Shown here: in pieces, positions 11,502 through 23,772 of the stretch | Position numbering within the stretch: the stretch's first letter is position 1 | Layout of the letters: the number at the start of each line of letters is the position of its first letter | Origin: Poecilobothrus nobilitatus | Taxonomy: Eukaryota > Arthropoda > Insecta > Diptera > Dolichopodidae | Assembly: GCA_947095535.1 (NCBI GenBank) | Contig: OX352772.1 | Location: 216,721,346 to 216,785,345 of the forward strand | Direction: 5' to 3' | Length of the DNA stretch: 64,000 bases | Notes under the pieces: model-generated | The model's input: only the letters and a program-made list of their open reading frames with translations | Told to the model about the DNA's origin: nothing | Database searches by the model: none | Position numbers and translations under genes: made by a program

Positions 11502-12403
11502 CCGTTTTTTCTATCTTTGTATTCTAGTTTCAAATTCACAACAATTGAATTTGTTTTGTAGGAATAATGTAAGAAACGGGTTTGGTTTTTTTTTTTTTTT
11601 TTATAATATTCTAATAATTGCAATCTCTTTTTTTTTAGTTTTGAAAAATTAAAAATGAATACTATTATTGACAATATGTTTTTATAGTTATTAATTGTTC
11701 ATTTCGTATTAATAATAGAATTTTCAATAGAATTTTTTTTTATCATTTAGTTATAAATAGGTACTATAAGAGCTTAATTGTTATATTACAAAAATACAGT
11801 ATATACCCAATGCCAACGATTTTATTTTTCTTAATTGTTCTTAGTTTATATTTGTTAATTTCTTAAACGTTTAAACCGGATTAAAAGAAAATAATGCAAA
11901 ACAATTTTTTTTTATTTTATATCTCATTCATTTCTAATTTAATTTATCTATTTAAAAATTTTCTTATATACTAAATTCTATGAAGATTTTTTTTTTTTTT
12001 GAAAAATTTTTATCACAGACACAGCATTAATATTCTCACAAATATAATCTAAATTTCTAGCAAGTGGTTAATTATATACATATTTTTCTTTTTTTTTTGG
12101 AATTTTCTTAAATACACTATACTCTATTCGGTCTAGTTCAAATTTTTTTTTTTTTTAGTTCTATATTAAAAATTTTGTTAAAAACTAAGTCTTTCAATTA
12201 TTATAAAAAAAATTAAAATTTATTCTCTTTTTCTTTCAATTATTGTAAAAAAATTTAAAATTAAATTTTTTCGATTAAACTCACAAACCATGTGGTATCA
12301 CCATGTGGAATCTTCGTTTTTTCTGTGTCACCTTCCGACTTTCGGATTCTGCCTTTCTTCTTAGATTTTTTTCCAGAATGATCCTGGTTGAGCTCCCAAA
12401 TTT

Positions 12404-12706
12404 TGTGGGATTACAATTGAAAAAAACAGTTCGGTCAATTATTCTAGATAAATATTTTATTATAGTTCAAAAATTGTTTTATTTTATTTAAATAAAATTG
12501 TTTATTTAACAACTGGTTAACTTCCTTTTTTCAATCTTGACTATGCTGTACCACGTCTTAATGCAGAATGAACTTCTTGTCTTTTTTTTGTGATTGCTAT
12601 CATTTTCTCTATTAATTATCGTACGATTCATGGTGTCGTATGTTAACAATGTTGTCGTATGATAGTTATAGTATTGGAGTTCATTGTTAATTATTGACAT
12701 CCTACA
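12404..12706 (-). repeat. Duplicated gypsy 5' LTR
   Basis: Copy of 8699-9001 created by the tandem duplication. No internal gypsy coding sequence lies to its left beyond the duplicated leader, so it would look like a solo LTR if taken alone. Confidence 0.9.
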
Positions 12707-13485
12707 TGTATGTATATATTTTTACTTTTATTTTAAAATAATTTTTAACATTTTTTTTTGTAAATATGGATTTATTTTATTAATTTGTTTTACCTATTAT
12801 TTATTTATGTTGTACCTACATATTTATTGTAACCTTATGAATTTTATTATTTTTTATTTGTACCTAATAAAAAAAAGGGTTTTTTATGCCAATTGGAAAA
12901 TTAATACTATTTAGGTATACATAATATTTAAATACAAATATCTACTAGGTAAATTTTCCAGTTGGCTTTTTCTCTGAAAAAATGAACTTTATTCTTTTCT
13001 TTCTATTTCTTTAGCCTATTAAATTTTCTTTTCTAGTGTATGCATATGTACATATACATATGTATATCTGTATGTATGTATATAGTTTTTGAACTACAGA
13101 AAATAAGTGTACAACATATTCTTAAGAATAAATAAATAATTTTACGAATTAAAAATAAAACTGAATTACTTTCAAAAATATAACATTTTAATTTTTATAC
13201 GTTACTTCTCATTTTAATTCTAATGAAAAATTTAGGCAATTGAAATAACGAATTTAATTCTTTCAAAACAATTAAATTCTTATTCATTTTCTATCTTGGT
13301 TCTAACTGTTGTAAATACCAAAAGGTAAAAGTCCAAATTTTTTAAAGGTGATATACATATGTACATATACATATATACCTACTTAGTTAAACTAATTAAC
13401 ATTAATCCTATATATGTACATATGTTAATTAATAATTTTATACATTTAAATTTACAAAGTAAAAATTTAAATCCTTCTTCTATAC

Positions 13486-14249
13486 ATATTATAGTCAATA
13501 CAGTTTACTTCAATTGAAACGACGAATTATTGGTTACTTAATCATTCTAAATAACACATTTTTATATACTCTTTAGTTTATTTTGCAAAAAAAAATATAT
13601 ACTTAAATACACAAATTGTCTGTGATAAATCAAGAAATCTCATGTATATTTTTTCGTATATCTAGAAAAAAAACTTCATTTTCATTTTATTTAAATAAAT
13701 AAACACCATACATAAATCTGACAACGTAAGTAATTGTTAACTTAACATTATATTTATATACATTCTCGTTTATTCGGTTTATATAAATTTTTTGTTAATG
13801 AATTGTAATATTATAAACTAGAACAAATAAAATTTATTTAAAACTAACAATCGATTCTAAATTACTTACAAAAACCTATATTAAATTACCAGTATTCAAA
13901 TTATTATCTATCCTAGTATAGCAATACGAAGTTACAATGTACATACACACCAATTTATTTTATTTAGAAAACTTTTTTTTTTTTTATTCAAGGTTCAATT
14001 GTATATGATTGTATATCAAATAAAAGATTGAAAAACGTTTATGGATATTTAAAATTAAAAAAAAAACGAATTTAGTATAACATAAAAGATGAATAAATTT
14101 CATACTGATAGAGGTCTCGACTATTTGGATCGCAGCTTTATTTTTATTTTCTATACTAAAAAATTTGTTCTTGGAATGTCTTATATATGTATAGTTCTGG
14201 GCTTAATGCTACAAAAATTATGTTGGATGTCCGTATACCAGAAAATTAT
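13486..14249. other. AT-rich spacer
   Basis: Nothing recognisable. T-runs and an A-run precede the LINE fragment that starts near 14250. Confidence 0.45.
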
Positions 14250-14496
14250 AATGAATGTTTTAGTTATTGTTTTTAAAATGAAACATAAGCTGTGCAATAG
14301 ATTAGTATACGCCAATGATATTCATAACTATAATTTAAGAAATATAGGGAATTTTAGATTAAATTACTTTAGAGATGAAAAAACTAAGAATATGCTACTG
14401 TATAAAGGTTTAAAACTATTTAATAATTTACCAAATGAACTAAAATTTGAAAATAATTTTGAAAATTTAAAAAAAAAATATTATTGTTTATATTAA
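14250..14496 (+). pseudogene. LINE ORF2 C-terminal fragment
   Basis: Reads KMKHKLCNRLV, then DIHNYNLRNIGNFRLNYF, then LYKGLKLFNNLPNEL and a lysine-rich end. The combination of HxYNLRN, FRL and YxGLxLxNxLPxEL is the familiar C-terminal tail of ORF2 in many insect Jockey-type LINEs. No RT core is attached upstream, so it is a 5'-truncated relic. A similar but distinct relic lies at 29630-29881. Confidence 0.6.
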
Positions 14497-14499
14497 GAG

Positions 14500-15290
14500 A
14501 AATTTTTAATATCATATTGAAATATGTATAGTTAATATTTATTATTATTATTAGGAATGTCTTGAATTAAAGCAAAAATGATTGTATAAATAATAGTATT
14601 AAAATACTAATAAAAATAGTAAATAAATAAAAAATAAATACATTTAGCTTTATTTATTATTTAGTTTCTTAAAAGTTTTTTAGTTAGTTTTTCTAGTTTC
14701 TTTAGTTTTCTAAAAAATTGTACATAATTTGATATACAACCAAAAAAAAAACTATATATTATAGTATGTAAGTTAAGAATTTTAATATAAATTCTTTTTA
14801 AAAAAATAATTATTTGGACTGAAATCCACTTTATTAATTATTATTCAGTTGACAAATTTAAACTGTAACTTAGTTAACTGTATTAGTTAACTGTAACTTA
14901 ACTAATATCTAACAGCTAATTTATACTATAAAATTTGCTGATATAACAATTTTACATTATTTCGAAATTATTATTTCCCGTGAAAAATAATTATAATTAT
15001 TAAAATAAAAATATTGTAATTTGATGTTTAAAGTAAAATTATTCAAAGATTTTTAAAATTAAAATTATTGAAAATATAAATCTGCTGATAAAGGCGTCTA
15101 GTTTTTTATATGTTTTAATTCACTCATGTACAGGTGTCTTAACTTGTATATGCATTTAGCTGTATATATATTTTTTTATTAAGTGAAATTTTTATTATAA
15201 ACTAAACTTAAGTTTACTTCACTTATAGGTTAACTTATTAGTTAAAATCTATGATGCATAGAATTTGACAATTTTTATGTGAGGTCACAA
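14500..15290. other. AT-rich spacer
   Basis: No gene seen. Contains a short local repeat of AGTTAACTGTAACTTA near 14865-14910. Confidence 0.45.
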
Positions 15291-15299
15291 ATCCAAAAG

Positions 15300-16228
15300 C
15301 ACCTGAACAAATGCGAGGTGTAAAATATAACTAATAATATTAGAAGTAGTAAGGAATAAGACATAGCAAATTCCATGAATTTAATCCAATAAATTATGCT
15401 TATCTAGAACAATTTCCAACGAATATTTACTTAAATTTTAATTCAATTTCGACAAATATTGATGAAGTTTTGGCGGCAATAAAACTACTGAAACCAAAAA
15501 AAGAGGCTACTGGATATGATATGCTAATGATATATATATATATGCTAATTTTATTGAAATATTCTCTAACCGCTAAGCTCCACTAATAGTTAAATTCATA
15601 AATATTTCATTTCAAACATTCACGTTTCCGCAATGTCTAAAGACAGCTATTGTTACGCCTATATATCAAAGTGATTGTTTATTAGATAAATCTAATTACC
15701 GCCCACTTTCAATTCTAAGTTCTATGTCTAACATGAACATCTTTTAAGCTATTATCAAAAATAGGTTAGATAGCTTTCTCAAAAGTAACACTACACTTCA
15801 TGATGAGCAATACGGTTTCGAAATAAACTCTAATACTACCGCTGTCTGCCTGAGTCTAACTGATTTTATTACTAAAAATATTGATAATAGTAAATTGTCT
15901 CTTGTGTCTTTCTTGATCTTCAGAAGACATTTGACTGTGTGGTTCACCAAATTCTATGTCAGAAATTACGATTATTAAACCTTTCCGTAAATCAAATTGC
16001 CTTTTTTAAATCCTACTTATCATACCGAGAACAAAAAGTAAACATAAATGATAAAATTAGTGATCGAAAATTAATTAAAAAGGTTGTTTTAAAAATCCCA
16101 AAGCTCAATTTTAGATTCAGTTCTTATTAAAATCTATATTGATGGTGTTTCTCGTTTACCTTTAAAATGATCTTTGCAACTTTATGTAGATACTATAAAA
16201 TTGATAAATAACTTCGCAAATTCAAATG
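15300..16228 (+). pseudogene. LINE reverse transcriptase fragment
   Basis: Frameshifted ORF2. The linker and RT start read AAIKLLKPKK..ATGYD (about 15476-15520), then SNYRPLSILSSMS (about 15690-15735), then LQKTFDCVVHQILCQKLR near 15918-15970. This is the LINE motif equivalent to DxxKAFDxVxH, with the first aspartate replaced. Next comes KSYLSYREQKVNIND, ending just before a BEL LTR at 16229. The YADD box appears as YVDT (about 16183). RT function is inferred from the family. The copy is dead. Confidence 0.65.
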
Positions 16229-16683
16229 CTGTAGGGCTTGCGCCCTGTGCAGCCATCAACCTAAAAGAGATTGAAAACAACTCCAAAGAATCATATAATA
16301 AAGAACATAATAAATATACTTATCTAAAGTCATCCTGGGTCCACACCATCCAAGATCCAACGTTCAACATATAAGGAATCAACAATCAACACCTAAAAAT
16401 AAATCAATATTATCTCTTTGTTATGTTAAAACTTACCAATAATGATCCAATTTGAATTGTTGCCATCTATTGAGCCAAAATGTTTTTTGTTGTTTGCTTT
16501 GTTAGATTAGATAATTTTTATTCATTTCTAAATAATTTTTAACATTAATAATACTATAACATTGTTACTGCTGCATTTAATGTTTACTTCTAATTATCAA
16601 TAATTACCGAAATCTTCTTTCTCTTTTTTACTAAAAGAAACTATTATTATTATTTCATAATTGTAACACATAGTATAATAGTT
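16229..16683 (+). repeat. Left LTR-like repeat of the BEL element
   Basis: Shares with 28269-28717 the run from CCTGTGCAGCC through TAAAGTCATCCTGGGTCCAC, the TTGTTGCCATCTATTGAGCC block, and CATAATTGTAACA...AGTATAATAG. The starts differ (TGTAGGGCTTGCGCC here, TGTTGCGTCC on the right). The exact right boundary is uncertain by about 15 bp. Confidence 0.7.
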
Positions 16684-17030
16684 AATTAGCTTTATTATTA
16701 ATGCTATTCGTCACCAGATGTCATCGTCATAGGATAATATATTAATTTAATTAATTTTTAATAATCGCTTTTGGATATATTTCTTATGTACTATGATCCT
16801 ATGTCCCTTGTGTAATATCGATTATCATTCTTTTAATATATAATGAAATGTAATTCGTTACTGCTAAGGGCAATGAACTTATATTACATAAGGAACTATA
16901 TGATTATAATGTTAATAGCATTTTTTTAGCTAGAATAAAAACTAAGATGATAGTTTTTAATATTTTAAGTTTTTAGTCCTTACCGAATCATCGTCGAGAC
17001 AACTTAGAAGTTTATTTTTATAAAATAGTG
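16684..17030. other. BEL leader, AT-rich
   Basis: No gene and no clear primer-binding site directly after the LTR. Only AT-rich sequence seen. Confidence 0.45.
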
Positions 17031-17572
17031 AATTTTAAAATTTTTTAATGTAATGAAATAAAATGGAGAATAATTTTCAAAATCATATAAAACAAAAAAT
17101 CTTTTTTGTGTTCATATCAAGGAAAATCGTTATTAAGCCCACTCCAAAACATGTCCCGGCGAGCCGGATAGTATATAATCTAGTGCGCATAAAATCTATT
17201 TAAAAGACCAGGTTAGAAAATTTGTAGTGGTTAAATACTATTCGAAAAAAAAACTAAGTTATAAAATTGCTTAAAATCTATTTTGGATTTTAATTTAATT
17301 TAATTTTAAAATTTTTTAATGTAATGAAATAAAATGGAGAATAATTTTCAAAATCATATAAAACAAAAAACCTTTTTTGTGTTCATATTGTGTTCTTATC
17401 AAGGAAAATCGTTATTAAGCCCACTCCAAAACATGGCCCGTCGAGCCGGATAGTATATAATCTAGTGCGCATAAAATCTATTTAAAAGAGATATAGAAAA
17501 TTTGTAGTGGTTAAATACTATTCGAAAAACAAACTAAGTTATAAAATTGCTTAAAATCTATTTTGGAAAAAC
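17031..17572. repeat. Two-copy direct repeat, about 271 bp
   Basis: 17031-17289 and 17302-17572 are close copies, sharing AAGCCCACTCCAAAACATG, GAGCCGGATAGTATATAATC and AAATTTGTAGTGGTTAAATAC. The second copy has an extra TGTTCATAT repeat. Weaker AAAATCTAT-rich echoes continue to about 17800. Confidence 0.85.
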
Positions 17573-17964
17573 TATTCTAAAACATTTTAGTGGTTAAGCC
17601 CTAGTTCAAAAAAACTAATCTATAAAATAATCTATAGAACTAATAACTAATTTGTGGTGCTTAAAATCTATATCTACTTGAAAGAGCTGATTTAGAAAAT
17701 TAAAATCTATAAAAAAACCTATATCTATAGTTGAAAAAGTTAATCAAAAAATTTTGTGGTGGTTAAAAAATCTATTAAAAAAATAAAACTATAAGAGTGC
17801 TAAGAACATTGATGTAGGTGTAGTGTGGTAAAATCTATTGTACTACGGTATCGGTAATGTGGCGAATCGCGTACGCGTTAAGTTCCAGAATATCATAATT
17901 ATAGTCAGGGTGAGTAAACGGTTTTCTAACATTTTTTATTCTATAACTAACCTGTATGTTTGGT

Positions 17965-18421
17965 ACTAAAAAAAAAACAAGGTAGAATGTAAACCAACGG
18001 TTTTTAAAAGCGCACATTTCCAAAACTCAATACAAACTGTTTCAAATTGTGACTTGCACAAAAATTTGAAAATTTCATGTAATAAGAAAAAACGTGAAAA
18101 TAGGACATTTTTGAAATTTTGAGGGGCCGTAAGTCCGGAATCCTATATAACTAAGAAAAGCCTTTAACACACGTAAAAATATATTATTAAACCTTTAATT
18201 TTCATGTCTTGCCGAAGAAAAATTTGTACAGGTGCCTAAGTTACAGATGTCTAAAAATAGCAAATTTTCAATTTCCACAAAATTATTTTTTTTATGAGAC
18301 CTACCCATGGTTAAATTTGTTTTCTCTATCTTTAACGGTGTAGAAGTTTTGTAAATAGACGGACGGACGGACAGAGTGAAACTAATAAGCACATTTTTCA
18401 AATTTTTTTTGAAAATGTGCT
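17965..18421 (-). mobile_element. DINE-like element, family B, copy B1
   Basis: Reverse copy of the sequence at 59411-60832. On the minus strand it starts at a hairpin (GCACATTTTC ... AAAAATGTGC, 18390-18421), then GTCCGTCCGTCCGTC, ACAAAACTTCTACACCGTTA, and text ending at GTGCGCTTTTAAAAACCG. It is shorter than B2 because internal repeat units are missing. No coding capacity. Confidence 0.65.
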
Positions 18422-19094
18422 AAAAAAGAGAAAAAAAATTATAATAAGTTATATAAAATACATAAGCCGTTTGAGCGATTAGACGATGGAGTGGCACAAA
18501 CGAAAAGTGGTGGTATTTTTTGGAAATCTCCATATGTTTTTTGGAAAAAGCTTGCTGTAAAAGATAAGAACTACAACTAAGATTACAACTATAAGATTGC
18601 AACTGCACTAGCCGAACAACTGATCATAGGATATGGATTGGTGCCACACAATCTTAAGATATAATAATTTTGTTTTTTTTTTATTAACTTTGCACTAATT
18701 CGTACTTAAATAATGTAGTATTACTAATAGAATTGTAGTAGTTGAAGTATATATTTTAAAATCTTTGAAAATATTGTTTTTGATATTCGATATATTGCAC
18801 ATTATTATATTTGATTTTTTTTGTTATTTAAACGTTATATTTACATAGCGTACATTAACTTTAAATATACCTATACGTATTTGAATGGTTTACCTATTTT
18901 GAACGTAATAAATAAACATTTTAAAAAGGAAGCTGCTTTAGGATTTTGATTTCTGTACAGTACGTGCTTCAAATAGTTGCTATTAATTTCAGGGAATGTT
19001 ATAAAAACGCTTCTACGGGGGATCAAACTTTTATTTTAAAACTTTATCTGAATTTGGTGGGTGTTTCATTTGAGTCAACTAAATTTAAAAAAAA
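18422..19094. other. BEL leader upstream of gag
   Basis: AT-rich. No gene recognised before the gag ATG at 19095. Confidence 0.45.
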
Positions 19095-19443
19095 ATGGAA
19101 GACCTAATAAATGCTCAGCTAGCACAAAAAGAAATCCTGGAAAGTTACATTAATAATTATAAAAAAACGGGAAAGAATAAACGCACTAAAGGATTCTATC
19201 AGAGAAGATTAGCAGCGTTCCAAAGCCATTGGGATACATTTGTCAGTGGGCATAAAAGATTAATAGTTCAAAGGTTATCGAAAAAGGGGGTCCCCCTTAA
19301 AAGAGTTATAGTTACTTTAAAGACGATATCTATGCTGAAGCGGAAGATTATTTCAACACTAATTACAAAATAATAGAAAGCCGATTTGAAACAGACTTTG
19401 TAGAAAAGTCATCAAGGAGGCTGAGACCAGCATGATACAATCT
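19095..19443 (+). pseudogene. gag: BEL gag, N-terminal part
   Basis: ATG at 19095 opens MEDLINAQLAQKEILESYIN, then KTKGFYQRRL-like text and WDTFVSGHKRL, a typical BEL/Pao gag N-terminus. After a frameshift near 19290 the frame continues as DDIYAEAEDYFNTNYK and RFETDFVE. The coding sequence is cut at the LINE insertion: the bases AGCATGATACAATCT (19429-19443) recur at 22224-22238, where gag resumes. Confidence 0.8.
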
Positions 19444-22223
19444 AGGTTAGGTTAAGGTGGCTGCCAAAAAGGCACACTTAGACCGTATTTGGTACATTGT
19501 AATACCACATAGAAGCTTTTCTATCCCACACGTTAAAACCAATTTGAGCTTTTTGCAAAGCGAAGAATACTCTTCACATTTTTACCTGCCAGATCGCTAA
19601 GGCTGTCGAAGAAATATTGCCCCAAATGGGTATTCTTTCTTACCGACAAGGCAGGGAATGTGCAAAGGAGATGGATAGTAGTTTCCTCCTCTTCTTCATT
19701 CTCGCAGGCTCTACAATAGTCGTTTGCGGATAAGCCAAGTCTTCTGGCTTGCTTCCCTATTAGACAGTGACCGGTGATTATACCCATTGTCATTCCAATG
19801 TCTGCCCTTTTGAGAGAAAGCAGACCATTGGATCGTCTTAAATCGATTTTGGCCCATATCAATCTTGTGGTATTGCACGAGGTCAAGTGACCATTCAACC
19901 ATCAAGTTGACCATTTCTAATTTACCATATCCGTTATTTCCTTTCGAAATAACGTTTTGCTTGTGGATAAAGATACCCCTAGTCCTGCCCTATCCGGCAA
20001 AACTTGTAAGGTTGTACCAATTCTTGCGAGTTCATCAGCTTTTTTATTTCCCGGAATACCTCGATGACATGGTACCCAGCAAAGCTGAATGCTAAACTGC
20101 CTGGCCGTTAAGAAGTTTTCGGCAGTTTATTACAGTCTTCGAGGTTGTGCATGTTGATTCCAGAGATTTTAACGCAGCCTGACATGTCTGACAGAATACG
20201 TACTTGCGCTTCTATTCAGTAGAATCAAGGCTTCTTGAATTGCCATAATTTCCGCTTGTAAGACGCTACAATGGTCTGGTAATCGGAAATTATGACTGAT
20301 ATTCAGATTATCTGAGAATATTCCGCATCGTACACTACTGTTCATTTTTAAACCATCCGTGCAGAATTGTACTCCTTCGAAGGTCATCACTGTGCTCGAG
20401 TTCCAACTCTCACGGCTTGGGATATTCGTCACATGAGATTTCTCGAAGAAGTAAGGGGGGGACGTGTAGTCCACCAAGGCGGGAGTGGTCTTGAATTGGT
20501 TTATGATATCCGAGTAACCTTCTCGTGAATTGATGCACTGGGATGTAGCTTTTAATCTCACAGCTGTGTTTGTGGCTGGCAATTTACTATAATATTCTAC
20601 ACCCATCAGATTAAGCATGATGTCTAATGCCGGAGAAGGGCTTGTTATTAAAGAGCCAGTAATACATAGTGCGGCAGTTCTTTGGACTCTAGCGATTGCC
20701 TTGCGGTTGACCTCTTTATCGATTGCCTTCCACCATACTAGGACTCTTTCCTTCTTTACTCTTTTTGAGATGTTAGCCTTCCACCTTAACTTCCTGTCTA
20801 GAGTTAAATCCAGAATTTTTGCCGTTTCGCCAAAGGCAAGAGTGGAGCCATTTAACGAAGGCGGCTTTATTTTAGGAATTTTATATTTCCTTGTAAAAAG
20901 GACCAGTTCGGTTTTCTGTGGATTTACTGACAGTCCACAGTCTATAGCACATGTTGTGATTTGTTTAGTGCAAGTTGTAAAACGTCCCTGAGACTGTCAG
21001 GAAACTTGCCACTGACCATGAGCAACATCGTCGGCATAGGCAATTGTTGTGCAGCCCGCCTCTTGCAGGATTTTAAGCAGTTTATTTACCACCATATTCC
21101 AAAGAAGGGGAGATAGCACCCCTCCTTGCGGAGTCCCTCTTTTCACAAACCTTTTTGCTGAAGCGTTGCCTAAGTTGGCACTGATGGGCCTGCTATTTAG
21201 CATATTAACTATCAGTGCTCTTAGCTCCGGTTCAACTCCTAGGCTTATGAATGCTTCTACAATTGCTGTCTGATTGACGTTATTAAATGCTCCCTCAATG
21301 TCTATAAAAGCTGCAAGAGTATTCTCTTTGCAATTTAAAGATCTTTCAATCGAGCTCGTCAAGAAGAAGTGTGAAGAGCAGTATCCACTAACTTTCCTTT
21401 ACAGTAAGCATGTTGAGAGGCTGATAACAGATTTTTATCTAAGTTGCAGCGGATATGGAACTTATAGAATAGTCTCCAGGTGTCTCTTTTCGCCTTTTTA
21501 AGGGGTTTTTTTTTTACTGACTAAGAGCTGTTTTATAAGAACTCCAGTCTTCATTCGTTTTTTTTGGCATTATTAAAAACAATCCTACTATCTTTCCTTA
21601 GAGTTTTGATTTCATCATTCTACTAAGGTGGTTTAGGTTTTCCCCTAGGCCAACTGATGGGACACGAATGCTCTAAGGACTTATTGCAGGCCTTAGTAAA
21701 AACGTTTACTAGGCTATTTAGATCCTGGATATTTTTAGGAATTCCAGGTGTTAAGGAGGGAAGCGTTGACTTTAAGTGCTCCCATATTTGTTCCAGTCAG
21801 TTCTTTTAGGATTTTGATAGACTGACTTTATTCGAGGACTTTTGTCCAGACTGAACTCAAGGTATCTGTGATCTGAGAAGGAATGCTCATCAGAAACTTT
21901 CCATGAGTTTTTTTTAGAATAAATGAAGTCCGAAATTAAGGTTATGTCTAGGACTTCTTGCCTATTACTAGTAACAAAGGTAGGTTCCCCGCCAATGTTA
22001 CAGATAAGAAGGTTAGTACTTAAAATGTAATCAAAAAGTAACTCACCTCTTTCGTTGATATCCGAACTACCCCAGATTTCATGGTGAGCATTGGCGTCGC
22101 AGCTTATCATGACCCCAATGTTCATCCTTCTAGCATCCGCTATCAACCCTGCCAGATTGGATGAAGGGAGTGAATCCAGCGAGTTGTGAGGAAGATACGC
22201 CGCAACAACCCAGAGCCTTACAG
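19444..22223 (-). mobile_element. RNase H-bearing LINE (I/LOA-like), 5' truncated
   Basis: Inserted in BEL gag with a 15-bp target duplication (AGCATGATACAATCT). The 3' end on the left finishes with TAACCTAACCTA-type repeats instead of poly(A), preceded by GGCAGCCACC. The ORF2 remnant runs right to left: endonuclease C-terminus, RT, RNase H and a CCHC tail. Endonuclease N-terminus and ORF1 are absent, as expected for 5' truncation. RNase H plus this 3' end point to the I/LOA group. The exact clade is my inference. Confidence 0.85.
19533..22146 (-). pseudogene. LINE ORF2: endonuclease, RT, RNase H, zinc tail
   Basis: The endonuclease part has SCDANAHHEIWGSSD and SDHRYLEFSLD (22146 to about 21830). 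RT has AFIDIEGAFNNV (about 21290-21325), RGTPQGGVLSPLLWN (about 21105-21150) and IAYADDV (about 21025-21045). RNase H has FCTDGLK and a QAEIMAIQEAL segment (20618-20169). The C-terminus has a zinc-knuckle-like CRACENEEEEETTIHLLC and ends FAKSSNWF at 19533. Several frameshifts separate the segments, so it is inactive. Confidence 0.85.
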
Positions 22224-22224
22224 A

Positions 22225-23106
22225 GCATGATACAATCTAACCAGTCGAGAATCTCTTTGGAGTGCGTCTTGAAATTACCAAAGGTTGATAAATTCGATGG
22301 TGATTACAAAAAATAGCCAATCTTCTATGGTCTTTTTAGAACAATGGTTCACCAAAATGATTCTCTTAGTCCAGGCCAAAAATTGCAATATCTAAAGATG
22401 CACCTCGTAGGAGAACCAGAACAGCTTTTGAGGTCTTACCAGATAACAGAAAAGAATTATTTTTTACTAAGTACACAATTAAAGACATTATTATTTCAGT
22501 CTAAAGTTCAGCAAAAGTCAGCCCAAGGGGTCAGGGGCTTATTAGACACAACACCTGAATGCTTACACGCTCTAGATAATCTGGGTATTTCTACAATGGA
22601 ATGGGACCCGATTTTAGTTTTTTTTAATTCCCAACAAGCTTCCAACCGAAACTCATGAGTTGTGGGAGCAAGAAATTTGCAAAATGAAAATTGCCATCTT
22701 GGAAAACATTCAAAGATATTCTAGAATCTAGATTCCGCACCTTTTCTGCCATAATTAGCAGAAAACCAATATAGATAGAGCCAGCAACCATTTTTAACAT
22801 CAATCGAAACAAAACTACAACATAATTGTATCACATTGCACCTTCAACTTCATGTGTCGTTTGTCAAGACCAACACACTATCCGGCAATCTGATAAATTT
22901 TTAAAGCTAAATCAGGGTAAACATTTAGACTTTATAAAGGTAAAAAATGTATGTATCAACTGTTTAGGTTTTGGACATAGAGTTGTTAATTGTCCCAGTA
23001 CGAGAGTTTGCCAATATTGCAAAAAGAAACATCACACGCTTTTACATAAAAATATAGGCTCTTCTGTGAATGAAAACAATAACCTACAAAATAATCGATC
23101 TTCCTA
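22225..23106 (+). pseudogene. gag: BEL gag, C-terminal part with zinc knuckles
   Basis: Resumes after the LINE: LPKVDKFDGDYKK, then LSPGQKLQYLKMHLVGEPEQ (about 22365-22425), the conserved BEL gag capsid segment, then frameshifted text. From 22826 it reads CVVCQDQHTI, CINCLGFGHRVVNC and CQYCKKKHHTLLH, the multiple Cys/His knuckles of BEL nucleocapsid. Stops near 22318 and frameshifts near 22620-22820 inactivate it. Confidence 0.8.
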
Positions 23107-23275
23107 ATCAATCCAGTCAGTCTAGTACTTCCCGAGCAACGTCAAACAACATATTAACTCCTAATAGCCTAAGTTTTATACCAAATAATCAAACTCAAAC
23201 CATAAATTCTAATTTTTTAAAACATTCAATGTTCAATCGTTTATCACACACCGGCAGAATAATTAAATTTTATTG

Positions 23276-23772
23276 GGAACCGCTGTAATCACAATTGTCG
23301 CTCCTTCAGGTAAACATAGCCTGATTAGAGCACTCATTGACCAAGGGTCTCAAGCCGTTCATCACCGAAATAGTTGTTCAACATCTTGGTTTAAGAAGAG
23401 AATCAGTTCGTGCTACTGTTCAAGGTATAGAAAAGAGTCAAACACATCATATCACTTCTAGAGTCAGATTTTGCCTTCAAACCTTAACCAAGGAAACTCT
23501 GCTAGAGGTAGAAAGTCGCGTTTTAAAAACGGTAACAAATCATCTACCAACTTTAAAAATAGAAATGCAACATTTGGAACATTTACATGGTTTACAGATG
23601 GCACATTCACAATTGAACAATCTGGGCCCATAGATGTATTACTTGGAGCAGACGTTTTTAGTAACATAATATTAGAGAGCGTAAGAAAAGGCAATCCGGG
23701 TTCACCCACAGTCCAGAAAACGATTTTTGGATGGATATTTTCGGGTAACATTAATTGTGCAGGAGAACCACA
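23276..23772 (+). pseudogene. pol: BEL protease region of pol
   Basis: APSGKHSLIRALIDQGSQ (about 23297-23353) carries the DxGS active-site motif of the Pao protease. The frame then shifts to EIVVQHLGLRRESV. Further on come IDVLLGADVFSNI and KTIFGWIFSG, the conserved stretch after the protease. The coding is interrupted by a LINE at 23773. Confidence 0.75.

Larger units (their letters stand above)
9781..13485. repeat. Tandem duplication, unit 2 (3.705 kb)
   Basis: Second unit of the direct repeat 6077-9780. It carries DINE-like copy A2 (10227-11501) and a third gypsy LTR (12404-12706). Sequence right of 13485 is the unduplicated flank. Confidence 0.95.

Noticed and set aside
17835..18608. Three short minus-strand frames in the BEL leader
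   Set aside because: They lie in or next to DINE-like copy B1 and do not resemble any protein.
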